From contig NZ_JAKRRW010000024.1 of the NCBI RefSeq assembly GCF_026191635.1, positions 21,949 to 85,948 on the forward strand: a DNA stretch of 64,000 nucleotides, written 5' to 3'. The DNA is from Photobacterium obscurum (lineage in GTDB: Bacteria > Pseudomonadota > Gammaproteobacteria > Enterobacterales > Vibrionaceae). Under the pieces are notes generated by a model. The model ran no database searches, was not told the origin of the DNA, and worked only from the letters and a program-made list of their open reading frames with translations. Both the position numbers and the translations under genes were made by a program. Positions 31,692 through 40,933 of this stretch are shown in pieces. Every line of letters begins with the position of its first letter. Position 1 is the first letter of the stretch.

Positions 31692-32753
31692 TTATGTTTG
31701 AGTATTTTGAGGTGTGTTAGTTGTCGAGTCAGTTTGCTTTCCCGCCTCTAAAAACAAGATGAAAATGATTGTGAAGATTGGCATATGACCGACAAGTTCC
31801 TCTATTCCCGATAGCAAAAAAGTAGTCGTGAATATGGCCAGCAACAGCCCGTAAATTATTCGGTTTGCAAGGTTAGCTATTAGTAGTAGCCCGATTATCG
31901 TTTCACTGATCCCGACAAATAATACGAAATGCAAGTTGCTGACCTGGGGAAGGTTCAGTAGCGGGAAGAAATTGTAATACTCATTCTGGTTGATAAATGC
32001 CAAAGCCATGCCGGGAAGCATAAGCTTGTTGTGAACACCCAATTCTAATAACTGAAGTCCTAATCCAATTCTAATGAGGTTAACGGCTATTTTTCGCCAC
32101 TGATTTTTATCTTGTCCCCATGATTTACAGAGTTGGTAGTCATTTCTGTTCAGGCTCGGACCAATAAAGAACAATGATAGCCCGACGAACAAGAATTCAA
32201 ACAGGTAATCAAGTGCAATAAAAATGGGAAAGAAAAGTAGTAACGCTAACGAGGTGAGCACAATGGCGATGCCTGTCAGACTGACAGAGACAGCCATAAC
32301 GACAATCGCCGCAGCTTGAATGATAACGCCGTATAACGCGAACTGTGGAGATAGGTAAAGGTTCGGGGCAAGAAACTCGCCTTGCAGCAGGTTCACTGCT
32401 AGGTAGCAATTTATGATGAGTACCAGAAAATACCACATCCATGGATGGGATGTTATTACAGTCTGAGTTAATCCCACTTTTAGTGGACGAGGCAGGATTG
32501 GGACACGGGAGAAAAGTGTCGCAAAAACAAATAGGCTGAGTGTTGTTATTGTAAGTACTAATGCGATGGTATCGAAAGGAAGCCTGACATCTGGGTTAGT
32601 GCCATCGGGAATAAACCATCTTACGTGGGCATAGCTGGAGTGACTAAACCCTAGAAGCCCTATGCAAGCAATACGACTTAGCCAGGACGAATGTATTAAC
32701 CATGAGGTATGTCTGAGCCATAATGAGTAGAGAAATAAGTGTGTTCTGTTCAT
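31692..32753 (-). CDS. Multi-pass membrane protein with DoxX-like region
   Basis: 353 residues from ATG 32753, which has GGAGAG eight bases upstream; the in-frame ATG at 32783 has none. Predicted N-terminal signal or anchor (HSSYAHVRWFIPDG after it), then about eight helices. The C-terminal part (IRIGLGLQLLELGVHNKLMLPGMALAFI...FVGISETIIGLLLIANLANRI) resembles DoxX proteins. It ends the operon ytkA-like / di-haem peroxidase / this gene, which suggests a membrane redox role. Confidence 0.65.
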   Translation of the reverse strand: MNRTHLFLYSLWLRHTSWLIHSSWLSRIACIGLLGFSHSSYAHVRWFIPDGTNPDVRLPFDTIALVLTITTLSLFVFATLFSRVPILPRPLKVGLTQTVITSHPWMWYFLVLIINCYLAVNLLQGEFLAPNLYLSPQFALYGVIIQAAAIVVMAVSVSLTGIAIVLTSLALLLFFPIFIALDYLFEFLFVGLSLFFIGPSLNRNDYQLCKSWGQDKNQWRKIAVNLIRIGLGLQLLELGVHNKLMLPGMALAFINQNEYYNFFPLLNLPQVSNLHFVLFVGISETIIGLLLIANLANRIIYGLLLAIFTTTFLLSGIEELVGHMPIFTIIFILFLEAGKQTDSTTNTPQNTQT

Positions 32754-32795
32754 TATTTTGCTCTCCAGAAAGAAAAACTTCATGATTTATCTGAT

Positions 32796-34091
32796 TTATT
32801 CATCGGTGCTATTTTCGGTGAGCGCCAAGAGAAATGCTTCGAGCTGTTTAATTTGATAGGGTAATAACTTCAAAGCGTTTAAATCGTTATGACGTCCAAA
32901 AGGTGTGGCAGCACGGTTGTAATAGTTGAGTACTTCGTTCAGCGTACTGAATTGACCCGCATGCATGTATGGGGCTGTCGCCGCAATGTTCCTCAGGCTA
33001 GGTACTTTAGTGGCCCCTTCTAGTTCACCTACGCCCCTTTTGCTATAGAGCAGTTCTTTGCACTGAGTTGGTTCGCTGTCGCTATATAGGCTGAGACAGT
33101 TGAATGGATCCGCAAGTGCTGACTCGATACCGGCCAGTCGTCCTTGCTGAGCGGCAGAATGAGGCTCGGGAACGACTGTTACATGGAAGTCGCCATTCGT
33201 GAGCAGTGGGCCGTTATGGCAACGAAGGCACTGTGCTTTTTCGCTGATAAATAGCTTAAGCCCAGCAATTTCATTTGCATTTAATATGGCTTTTTCCGCA
33301 GCACCTGATGGTGCCGATATTTGATCGATATAACGATCGAAACGGGCCTCTTGGGGCCATAGAGTTGCTTGATAAGCGGCAAGAGACTTCCCGATATTTG
33401 CATAGACACGATTAATTTCTGTTTGTGTTCGAGTGCCTAGTTTTTGCCAGCTTTGTTGTTCACCAGCGGATTGGCTGATCGGTGAAGCTTGAGCCGGTAA
33501 ATCACTACTCGTTAACTGGGTTGGAAAATAGCCAAAAATCGCCTGATAAAGCTGGGGATACCTGTTTAGCACGTACTGGACATACTGGGTACGAGTTCCT
33601 CCGTGCTCAAGATGGTTTTCTAAAGGTTTCAGTGCTTGCGCCCAGAGGCTATCAGCACTGCCATCTAGCATGTACCAGTTGAAACTAGCGCCCCCTAACA
33701 GTGAGGGAACTTGTTTATCTAACGTGATTTCACTGTCAGGTGCCAAGGTAAAATAGTAGTCAGGCTGGTGGCAGCTCGAACAGGCAATCTGTTTAGATCG
33801 ACTTAGCTGGGTATCGAGAAAGAGGAGTTCCCCTAGTTTGGCCGCTTCGGGGTTATGAAGATACGTATTCGAAGGATCACTTATTTCCCATTGACGAGGA
33901 AGACGTAAACTTTGAATTAGCGCTAATTCCTGATTAGTCCAGGTAGTTGCTCTCTCAGAGGGGGAATAAGCTGTTGAACCAATAAATAGTATTATTGCGC
34001 TTGTCATGATAAACAGTATTGTCTTATTTTGTGTTTTCATGATCGAGATCAAATTTAATAATAGGGTGGAATTGAGGGCTAGATTTTTCAT
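32796..34091 (-). CDS. Di-haem cytochrome c peroxidase / MauG-family protein
   Basis: 431 residues if started at 34091, or 414 from the ATG at 34040 that gives a more usual signal anchor (KTILFIMTSAIILFIG); neither has a strong ribosome binding site. Two CXXCH haem motifs, CSSCH (104-108) and CLRCH (288-292), in the bacterial CCP/MauG arrangement, with VPSLRNIAATAPYMHAGQFSTLNEVLNYYN near the C-terminus. Periplasmic; it either reduces peroxide or oxidatively modifies a partner protein. The gene follows the YtkA-like gene by three bases. Confidence 0.85.
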   Translation of the reverse strand: MKNLALNSTLLLNLISIMKTQNKTILFIMTSAIILFIGSTAYSPSERATTWTNQELALIQSLRLPRQWEISDPSNTYLHNPEAAKLGELLFLDTQLSRSKQIACSSCHQPDYYFTLAPDSEITLDKQVPSLLGGASFNWYMLDGSADSLWAQALKPLENHLEHGGTRTQYVQYVLNRYPQLYQAIFGYFPTQLTSSDLPAQASPISQSAGEQQSWQKLGTRTQTEINRVYANIGKSLAAYQATLWPQEARFDRYIDQISAPSGAAEKAILNANEIAGLKLFISEKAQCLRCHNGPLLTNGDFHVTVVPEPHSAAQQGRLAGIESALADPFNCLSLYSDSEPTQCKELLYSKRGVGELEGATKVPSLRNIAATAPYMHAGQFSTLNEVLNYYNRAATPFGRHNDLNALKLLPYQIKQLEAFLLALTENSTDE

Positions 34092-34094
34092 TAA

Positions 34095-34430
34095 TTAATT
34101 CAATTTGCCTATCATGTTAAACTTGAAGCCATCAATAATATATTCACCGTGTTTAGGTTCATTAATTAGTTTTGGTTGCGTTGGCAAGCCATGCTGGTGA
34201 GCCGGCATACCACCTGTGACTTGAAATGTCATCCCTTTTACTGGCTGTCCAGACGGGGTGGTAATATGAATAACCCATGCATGGATTTTGTTAAGAGGTA
34301 ATGGTAATTCAATGGGTTGTGCGGTTATTGTGTAATGGTTTGTATGTAGAGTAATAGGGAAGCTTGATGAAGACCAAGACGGGGTATTCATCAATACAAG
34401 TAATATAACTACCACAAATTTATATAACAC
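34095..34430 (-). CDS. YtkA/FixH-like periplasmic protein
   Basis: 111 residues, signal peptide cleaved near WSSS. The mature part is an Ig-like beta sandwich with a His/Met motif, GGMPAHQHGLPTQP, resembling YtkA-like domains that often accompany copper or cytochrome maturation genes. It is the first gene of the di-haem peroxidase operon, so a metal- or haem-delivery role is plausible but unproven. Confidence 0.65.
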   Translation of the reverse strand: MLYKFVVVILLVLMNTPSWSSSSFPITLHTNHYTITAQPIELPLPLNKIHAWVIHITTPSGQPVKGMTFQVTGGMPAHQHGLPTQPKLINEPKHGEYIIDGFKFNMIGKLN

Positions 34431-34777
34431 AGTAACCTAGCTTTTTATTTTTTAATTATTGTTTGAAGTATTGTACTCAAATCTAATTTGGTCAAGAAAT
34501 AGGAGGAATAGCTTTCAGGTGTTTATTTTGTAAAGCTGTTAATTGGTTTTTGGTCTTTCATGGCCTCGCACAAAGTTTTTTTAAATTATTACTTTTATTG
34601 TTATTTATGATTGAGTGTTAGCTTGAATTATGCCGGTAGCGGCTGTGTTTCCCCTATTAAAATAATTATCAAATAGTAATTTGAATGATATTTGATTCAG
34701 CCTATTTTTCTTATGACCACCAAGGTTATGGTTATGCCATGTGTGGATTAGATTGTTGCCTATGGGGACTGTGACGT
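34431..34777. other. Intergenic region between dgcA and the peroxidase operon
   Basis: 347 bp, AT-rich, carrying the promoter of the YtkA-like gene. No supported gene or structure. Confidence 0.45.
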
Positions 34778-35764
34778 TTATCCCCACATGCCTGACTTGG
34801 CTGGGTGTACAGTGCTTCCCTGATAAATGAGCCCGTCAGCCCGATCACCGGCAAGCAGCAGCGGGCCGTCAATATCTACCCAGCGTGCTTGCTGTGCCAA
34901 TAGCAGGGCTGGAGCCATGGCGAGAGAGGTGCCAATCATGCAGCCGACCATAATGTCAAAACCTTGGCTTTTAGCCTCTTTCATCAGCTCAAGCGCTTCT
35001 GTCATCCCGCCGGTCTTGTCTAGCTTGATGTTGACGATCTGATAGCGCCCTTTAAGTTGGGGCAGGGAACGGCGATCAATACAGGATTCATCGGCGGCAA
35101 TGGGGATAATTGGGTCAATAAGTTCTAAAAGGTGATCCTGTTCAGGCGGCAATGGCTGCTCTACCATCTCGACCCCAAGCTTTGCCAGCTCTGGCAGGTA
35201 CTCTTGTAGCTGCGCTAGACTCCAGCCGGTATTGGCATCGATGACCAGCCGTGCATCAGGTGCGGCGGTACGGACGGCCGCTACTCGCTCGATATCACCC
35301 TCGCGCCCAAGTTTAAGTTTTAATAGCGGGCGGTTTTTATTTTCGGCGGCCATAGCAGCCATATTTTCAGGGCTATCTAATGACAGGGTAAATACTGTGG
35401 TAACAGGCTGAGGAGGGTGCTGTAATCCAGCGAGCTGCCAGCCTGTTGTTTCCTGCTGCTTGGCTTCGAGATCAAACAGGGCGCAGTCCACGGCATTACG
35501 TGCACAGCCGGCGGGCATTACTGTCAAAAGCTCATGGCGAGTTGCGCCGTGCTCGATCGCCTTACGGGCTTTCTCGATTGCTTGGGTTACCGAGGGGTAA
35601 CCCGGCTCAAACACATCGCTGCGTTCGCACTCGCCGCGGCCGATAATACCGTCCTGTTCAATTTCGACCACAACGACTTCACCATGTAGCATTGGTGCCA
35701 TCCGGGAAATGACGAAGGGCTGCTTGAGCGGCCACTTTTCGATTGTTACTGACAATTTTCGCAT
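34778..35764 (-). CDS. dgcA: Enolase-superfamily racemase, DgcA type (N-acetyl-D-glutamate racemase)
   Basis: 328 residues of the dipeptide-epimerase branch of the enolase superfamily. Catalytic KxK (Lys149, Lys151), metal ligands Asp176, Glu202 and Asp225, and NIKLDKTGG with the second catalytic Lys. Alone it would be annotated L-Ala-D/L-Glu epimerase, but it is three bases after a DUF1611 gene and next to a LysR gene. That set is the dgcN-dgcA-dgcR locus described for D-glutamate catabolism in marine bacteria, where DgcA racemises N-acetyl-D-glutamate. GGAG ribosome binding site. Confidence 0.85.
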   Translation of the reverse strand: MRKLSVTIEKWPLKQPFVISRMAPMLHGEVVVVEIEQDGIIGRGECERSDVFEPGYPSVTQAIEKARKAIEHGATRHELLTVMPAGCARNAVDCALFDLEAKQQETTGWQLAGLQHPPQPVTTVFTLSLDSPENMAAMAAENKNRPLLKLKLGREGDIERVAAVRTAAPDARLVIDANTGWSLAQLQEYLPELAKLGVEMVEQPLPPEQDHLLELIDPIIPIAADESCIDRRSLPQLKGRYQIVNIKLDKTGGMTEALELMKEAKSQGFDIMVGCMIGTSLAMAPALLLAQQARWVDIDGPLLLAGDRADGLIYQGSTVHPAKSGMWG

Positions 35765-35766
35765 GC

Positions 35767-36777
35767 TTATTTCTCCAGCTCGTCGACAATGGCGGCGACG
35801 CCGGTTCTGACCGGATCAACAACGGGAACCTTGTATTTATTCTGATAGTAGGCAATCTCAGTCAGTGCTTGTTGTTCATTCAACATTGAAGTGTTTAAGG
35901 CAATTCCGCCAAGTCGAATATTGGGCTTGGTTAATCCGCCTAGCTCCAGATTGGTTTTAATCAGGCTATCGAAGTCCAAGACGGGATAGCCTTCCAGATC
36001 ATCCATTTGAGTACGTCCGACCTCATGGCATAGGATGATCACATCGGCTTGTGCGCCATGTAATAATCCAAGGCTTACCCCCGCATAAGCCGGGTGGAAC
36101 AGGGAGCCCTGTCCTTCAATAATGTCCCAATGGTGTTGATCATTAGCGGGACATAGTTGTTCGACTGAACCGGCAGTAAAATCTGAGATGACGGCATCAA
36201 CGGGCACACCTGCCCCTTCGATTAAAATGCCTGTCTGCCCTGTGGCTCGGAATGTTGCGCTAATATTTCGCTTTTCCATCTCTTTGTGGATGGCGAGGGC
36301 GGTAAACATTTTTCCGACACAACAGTCACTGCCTACCGTTAGCAGGCGCTTACCAGAACGGGGCCGTCCGTTTCCGCACTTTAGGGTTTGCGGCGGGGTG
36401 CGAACATCTAGTAGTCGGCGGCCGGTACGTTTGGCGACCATAACCAGATCATCAATATCGTTGAGATGAACATGAAGTCCGCTGGCAATATCCATACCGG
36501 CTTCCATCGCTTCTATCAGCAGGGGAATCCACTGCTGGGGCAGCGTGCCTCCTGTTGGCGCCAAGCCAAGTATAAAGGTTTTGGCTCCTGCTTCAGCAGC
36601 TTCTCTGATTGACATGTCAGGTAGGTTCAAATCGGCTTTGGCATTTTCTAGGCGCATTTGCGCCAGACATTTCTCCGGACGCCAGTATGCTATTCCCTTG
36701 GCAACCTTGGCCATTAACAGGTCTTCGGCATCGCCCAGAAATACCAAATATGGTGTTTTTAATGCGTAAGTTGTCAT
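35767..36777 (-). CDS. dgcN: DUF1611 protein, DgcN type (D-glutamate N-acetyltransferase)
   Basis: 336 residues, DUF1611 family. P-loop-like segment GSDCCVGK at about 148-155, preceded by GKRLLTV, and a Rossmann-like N-terminus (YLVFLGDAEDLLMAKVAKGIAYWRPEKC). In the published marine D-glutamate pathway DgcN acetylates D-Glu, and DgcA then racemises the product so that N-acetyl-L-Glu enters normal metabolism. AAGGA ribosome binding site. Divergent from dgcR with an operator-like palindrome between them. Confidence 0.85.
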   Translation of the reverse strand: MTTYALKTPYLVFLGDAEDLLMAKVAKGIAYWRPEKCLAQMRLENAKADLNLPDMSIREAAEAGAKTFILGLAPTGGTLPQQWIPLLIEAMEAGMDIASGLHVHLNDIDDLVMVAKRTGRRLLDVRTPPQTLKCGNGRPRSGKRLLTVGSDCCVGKMFTALAIHKEMEKRNISATFRATGQTGILIEGAGVPVDAVISDFTAGSVEQLCPANDQHHWDIIEGQGSLFHPAYAGVSLGLLHGAQADVIILCHEVGRTQMDDLEGYPVLDFDSLIKTNLELGGLTKPNIRLGGIALNTSMLNEQQALTEIAYYQNKYKVPVVDPVRTGVAAIVDELEK

Positions 36778-36891
36778 GGCATTGTCCTTTTGGTGCTGAA
36801 GTTAATATGGAAAGTGAAGTCGGCGAAAGCACAATAAGATGATTGTTGTCAAAATGTTATGGTACTACAAATGGATATTAATTATGCTATT

Positions 36892-36908
36892 CATAGCGAA
36901 TCGCTATG
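36892..36908. promoter_or_regulatory. Candidate DgcR operator
   Basis: CATAGCGA-A-TCGCTATG: perfect 8-bp arms around one base, in the divergent dgcN/dgcR region, 33 bp before the dgcR start. Typical of a LysR-family site. Confidence 0.55.
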
Positions 36909-36940
36909 TGTTGGTTTTGTTTTTAAATGAGGCATGCGAC

Positions 36941-37903
36941 ATGCTATCTCCTCAGGAACGTTTGTTACGAAATTTGGATTGGAACCTGCTATACACGTTC
37001 ATCACCATTGTTGATGAAAGCAGTATTACCGGTGCGGCGCGTAAACTCTCCCTGAGTCAGCCGAGTGTGAGTAATGCCTTAAAAAGGCTGGAAGATCATT
37101 TGGGAATGCAGTTGATCACAAGACGAAAAGGAGAGTTTTCGCTTACTTACCAAGGATTGCGGGTGTATGAATATGCTTCTTCGGCCTGTGGAATTCTTTC
37201 TCATATGGCGGAGCAACTGTCGGAAGATGAAGAGGCGGTTCAAGGTGAGATAAACATACAGGTTGCCAGTCATATCCACTGTCCGCCTTTTGACCGGACA
37301 TTAGCGCAGTACCACCAGTTATATCCCGATGTACTCATGACGGTTAATACTTACCCGAGCGTAGAGATAGTCCGGGCGGTAGCTGCCGATGAATTGCACA
37401 TTGGTTTGTGTAATAAGAAAATCTCACAGACAGGGTTACGCTTTGATCTGCTGGGGTATGAGCAGTTGGCGTTCTATTGCGGCAGTGAGCATGGCTTGTT
37501 TGGCAAAACTGAGTTGAGCTTGGATGAGCTCAGCGGTCAATCATATATCTCGTTTGAAAGTGATCAGCCTGGCGAAGGTTTAAGTGCCATTGCTCAACTT
37601 CGAGCCGAACAAGCTCTGTGGGGAAAGTTGGTCGCGGTCTCCTCCAATGAAGAAGAAGTCCGCCGCTTGATCTTGGCTGGGGTAGGGGTGGGGGCCTTAA
37701 GCGTTGAAGGGGCGAAACCTTATGTTGAGCAAGGACGATTATGGCAGTTGCCGCCCTATGAGCACTTGCCGATCGCCGAGCTGTACCTGGTGACGCCAGA
37801 CAATATTCCTTTGAGTGATGCAGAGCAGCGGTTTGTTGCTATGCTGCGACAAAATCTGCAAACTTCCGTTCATGAGCTCTATTTTGCATCACAACAGGTG
37901 TGA
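36941..37903 (+). CDS. dgcR: LysR-family regulator, DgcR type
   Basis: 320 residues from ATG 36941 (TGAGG upstream); a longer frame from 36839 encodes an unlikely hydrophobic extension through the promoter. HTH region LYTFITIVDESSITGAARKLSLSQPSVSNALKRLE, then an effector-binding domain. Divergent from dgcN-dgcA, so it is likely the D-glutamate-responsive activator. Confidence 0.82.
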   Translation: MLSPQERLLRNLDWNLLYTFITIVDESSITGAARKLSLSQPSVSNALKRLEDHLGMQLITRRKGEFSLTYQGLRVYEYASSACGILSHMAEQLSEDEEAVQGEINIQVASHIHCPPFDRTLAQYHQLYPDVLMTVNTYPSVEIVRAVAADELHIGLCNKKISQTGLRFDLLGYEQLAFYCGSEHGLFGKTELSLDELSGQSYISFESDQPGEGLSAIAQLRAEQALWGKLVAVSSNEEEVRRLILAGVGVGALSVEGAKPYVEQGRLWQLPPYEHLPIAELYLVTPDNIPLSDAEQRFVAMLRQNLQTSVHELYFASQQV

Positions 37904-37966
37904 GCAACTATGGTATTAGCAATATGAGGTCCCAATGTAGAGCTTGCCCCCTCTGATTCCCAGAAA

Positions 37967-38467
37967 TTAAAAGTTGCCATTTTTTAAATCTTGCCTGAAT
38001 TTGAAGCCTTCTTCACTAGAGCCGATAATTTCGGTAACGACGCCGATAGCTTCTCGTGTATCGAAGTACCCCACGCGCAATATCGGTAGCTTGAAATCTT
38101 GAATCAGCGGGTATCCAGCGTCTTCCATATGCTTCGCTGCGGCATCATATTCCGAGTCATCAAGCCAATAGGCGATATGCTGAACCGAGTTACCATGCTT
38201 TTCCAATGCCTCATCGAACATACTCACTCCAGATATTGGCTGAATTAGCTCAATTTGTGTGTCTCCGGCATAGGCAATATATAAATGAAACACCCAATCC
38301 GCGGGTTTTCCGAGATAGGTACCTGCCGTATCGACAGCGCTCAGATTCTCCATACGATAAAACTTCTCGATTCCTACTGTTTCGACAAAGAATTTTTCCG
38401 CCGCTGAAATATCATTGACTACCCAGGCAATTTGGCAGAACGCTGGTGCTAGTAAAGGACTTTTCAT
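37967..38467 (-). CDS. VOC-family (glyoxalase-fold) protein
   Basis: 166 residues. Glyoxalase/dioxygenase fold with QIAWVVNDISAAEKFFVETVGIEKFY at the start, TQIELIQPISG in the middle and VQHIAYWLDDSEYDAAAKHMEDAGYP, suggesting metal ligands His and Glu. Substrate unknown. Monocistronic, convergent with dgcR. Confidence 0.75.
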   Translation of the reverse strand: MKSPLLAPAFCQIAWVVNDISAAEKFFVETVGIEKFYRMENLSAVDTAGTYLGKPADWVFHLYIAYAGDTQIELIQPISGVSMFDEALEKHGNSVQHIAYWLDDSEYDAAAKHMEDAGYPLIQDFKLPILRVGYFDTREAIGVVTEIIGSSEEGFKFRQDLKNGNF

Positions 38468-38805
38468 TATAACGGTCTCATTTCAATGGCGTCACTCGGT
38501 GTAGCTTAAGACGTGCTTGAAAGTAAGTACGACAAAGCCGCCTAAATTGATGTTTACTATTAGCAAGCCTAGCTTCTGTCTTTATATCTCCAAAACCGGC
38601 AGGTGAAAGTAGTTTATTGAAACCAAGAATTTGCTTGTTATTTATGGAACCACGATCCTTAAATGGCTGATAATTTGGCTATTATGACTGGTATCTTTAA
38701 GGTGACGGTATCTAGAAAGTGGCTTATTGATGAGGGGGCGCGCATGGTGGTTTATTTCGGCCACAATATAACGGGACGAGGAGTTGGTTACCTCTTGGGA
38801 AAAGA
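38468..38805. other. Intergenic region
   Basis: About 340 bp without a supported gene; a short frame from 38663 has no ribosome binding site and runs into the terminator at 38807-38831. Confidence 0.45.
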
Positions 38806-38806
38806 A

Positions 38807-38831
38807 AAGGCCTCCAGTCAGGAGGCCTTAA
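38807..38831 (-). terminator. Terminator of the POT transporter gene
   Basis: AAGGCCTCC/GGAGGCCTT stem followed, on the minus strand, by TTTTCTTTT. Confidence 0.85.
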
Positions 38832-38891
38832 TATCTATACAATTTCAAATCCAACTAGGCTGGTGCCTATGATTTATATGACTCAGGCTGA

Positions 38892-40367
38892 TTAACTTTC
38901 AGCAGGTGCCGTAACAACGTCTTGTGCAGCTTCGCTGCTTTTAAGCATGATGCGGATAATGCGAGACGCCATCAGTGCCACAACAACCATCACAACGGCC
39001 AGAATAGTCAGGGTGCTGAAGTAGCCGCCGTATACATTCTGTACGATTTCTTGAGTGATCTCCTGGCCTTTTTCTAGGGCGATTGAGGTTGAGAATACGG
39101 CACCAACAATACCACTCAGCGCGATAGCAACCGAGAACAGGCTGACAGAGAAGTTTTCAATGTGCTTCGGTGCAACCGACAGGATAAAGGCAACAACCAT
39201 ACTACCAACGATAACTTCAGCAAGCGCCTGGAAGAAGTGGATTGCCAAGAAGACTTCTGGGCGAATCACTACATCCGGACCTACTGACATTACTGCAGCG
39301 GTAAGAATGCCAAACGCAATGGCAGTAAGGATAAATGCAAAGCCTACTTTAGTCGCTGTCGAGAAATTGATTTTACGTTTCTCTAGTGACGAGAATGTCA
39401 TTGCAATCAGCGGGCCGCCCACGATACACCAAAGTGGGTTCATTGCCATTGATGCTTCAGGAGCAATAGGGATGAAGCCGAACAGATCACCACGCATTGT
39501 ATTGATAGTTACCATGGTCATCGATGTCATCATCTGCCCGTAGTACACGAAGAAGGCTGTTGTTAGCACGGTCATGATCAGGATAGTTCCCATCTTCAGC
39601 GCATCGGATTTATTGGCTTTAATCATCAACGAGATAAAGTAGCCGATTGCCGCTGCTCCGATGACATAGACAATGTTCTTACCGATATCCATGTTGGAGA
39701 ACATGAAAAATACCAGTCCAATCATTGAAAGAGAAATACCGATAAATGCAGCCATGTTCTTAGGGCTTACAGGCTGTTGATCAATATCAGCGCCAACGGA
39801 TAATAATGGTTTGCGAGAAATAACCAGAATCACAAATGCGATGAATGCCATAGAAGCAGACAACATGAAGCTGCCATTAAACCCAATCGCTAGAACGAAC
39901 ATCGGGAATAGGTATTGTCCAAAGAGTGCACCGATATTGTTAACTGAATAGTTAACCGGATAGCCATTCTCGAACTCTTCTTCAGTAGTAAACGTGCGCT
40001 TAAATAGGCTCGGATAAGAAGGAGACATCAGGCCTCGGGAGTAACTGGCCAACGCAATACCTACAAGGCTTAGTGATATGTTTGTTGTTGAGGCGCCCAA
40101 TACCAGTAGGGTATATCCGGCTGCAAACCCACCATAGGCGAGTGTTAGAGAGCGATATGCTCCCAAGAACTTATCGGCGATGAATCCGCCGGCGATAGCA
40201 AATAGAGGCCCTATAGAAGAGAAAGCACCTACTACCATCATTGTATCAGCTTCACTATATCCGAGGTCTTCTAAGAAGAATCGGGTTAAAATTACCATCA
40301 CGCCGTAAAATGATAGGCCAAACATCATTTGGCAAACCATCATTGACTTATTAAGTCTATTCCACAT
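38892..40367 (-). CDS. POT/PTR2-family proton-dependent peptide transporter
   Basis: About 491 residues from ATG 40367 (MWNRLNKSMMVCQMMFGLSFYG); an upstream in-frame start at 40442 adds a basic extension that is less likely. Twelve or more hydrophobic helices, with FGLSFYGVMVILTRFFLEDLGYS and the long loop 'NSVNNIGALFGQYLFP'-like region near residue 140 (YSVNNIGALFGQ), typical of POT carriers. Proton-coupled import of di/tripeptides or related compounds is the family role; specificity unknown. Confidence 0.72.
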   Translation of the reverse strand: MWNRLNKSMMVCQMMFGLSFYGVMVILTRFFLEDLGYSEADTMMVVGAFSSIGPLFAIAGGFIADKFLGAYRSLTLAYGGFAAGYTLLVLGASTTNISLSLVGIALASYSRGLMSPSYPSLFKRTFTTEEEFENGYPVNYSVNNIGALFGQYLFPMFVLAIGFNGSFMLSASMAFIAFVILVISRKPLLSVGADIDQQPVSPKNMAAFIGISLSMIGLVFFMFSNMDIGKNIVYVIGAAAIGYFISLMIKANKSDALKMGTILIMTVLTTAFFVYYGQMMTSMTMVTINTMRGDLFGFIPIAPEASMAMNPLWCIVGGPLIAMTFSSLEKRKINFSTATKVGFAFILTAIAFGILTAAVMSVGPDVVIRPEVFLAIHFFQALAEVIVGSMVVAFILSVAPKHIENFSVSLFSVAIALSGIVGAVFSTSIALEKGQEITQEIVQNVYGGYFSTLTILAVVMVVVALMASRIIRIMLKSSEAAQDVVTAPAES

Positions 40368-40933
40368 AACTAGGTCTCTTTGTCTACGGATAAAAAAAGG
40401 TAAAAATTGTAAGAATTTATAAATGCGGACTGATAGTACCATTAATAATGAGGTCTGACCTTTGTCTATTGTCGCAAAATCGGATAATCATTCATTACTT
40501 ATTCTTATGCTTTTGCTGAGTTTTTCTTATGTGCTGTTTTTTGAGCAGTTTTTCGCAAATCATCTGGATAAATATATCCTGCCTGAAAAATGGCATTAGT
40601 TGGTTGATTATTCTAATCTGTGATTTTATTGCCCGATAAAAGTGATGCTGTTTTGTAAGCGTAATGCAATGTGATGAGTGGTGTTTTTTCCCGTCCAAAA
40701 CGTGTGCTTTTTTGTGTTTGGTTTACTTGTGATAATCCGAATAGCGGGTGGGGAGTTCATGGCAATAAGGAATGATGGTGGTGAATATCGACGACGTAAA
40801 AGGGGGATTTTTCTTTGAGAATATAAGGACTGGCAGAGTTTGATTATTGTCTGACAGTCCCGAAAGAGAGAACGGTTTTAAAGTTTGTTGGGTATAAAGC
40901 GCTGCGCATAATTAAAATAACGGCTGAGCCAAT
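40368..40933. other. Intergenic region upstream of the POT gene
   Basis: About 565 bp. It holds CCATTAATAATG near 40440, also seen in the LysR operator at 10020. No supported gene; a 67-codon frame at 40495-40698 looks like chance. Confidence 0.4.

Noticed and set aside
38663..38872. 69-codon frame before the POT terminator
   Set aside because: No ribosome binding site, and it reads through a strong terminator hairpin.
40495..40698. 67-codon His/Lys-rich frame upstream of the POT gene
   Set aside because: Low-complexity AT-rich product without a ribosome binding site.
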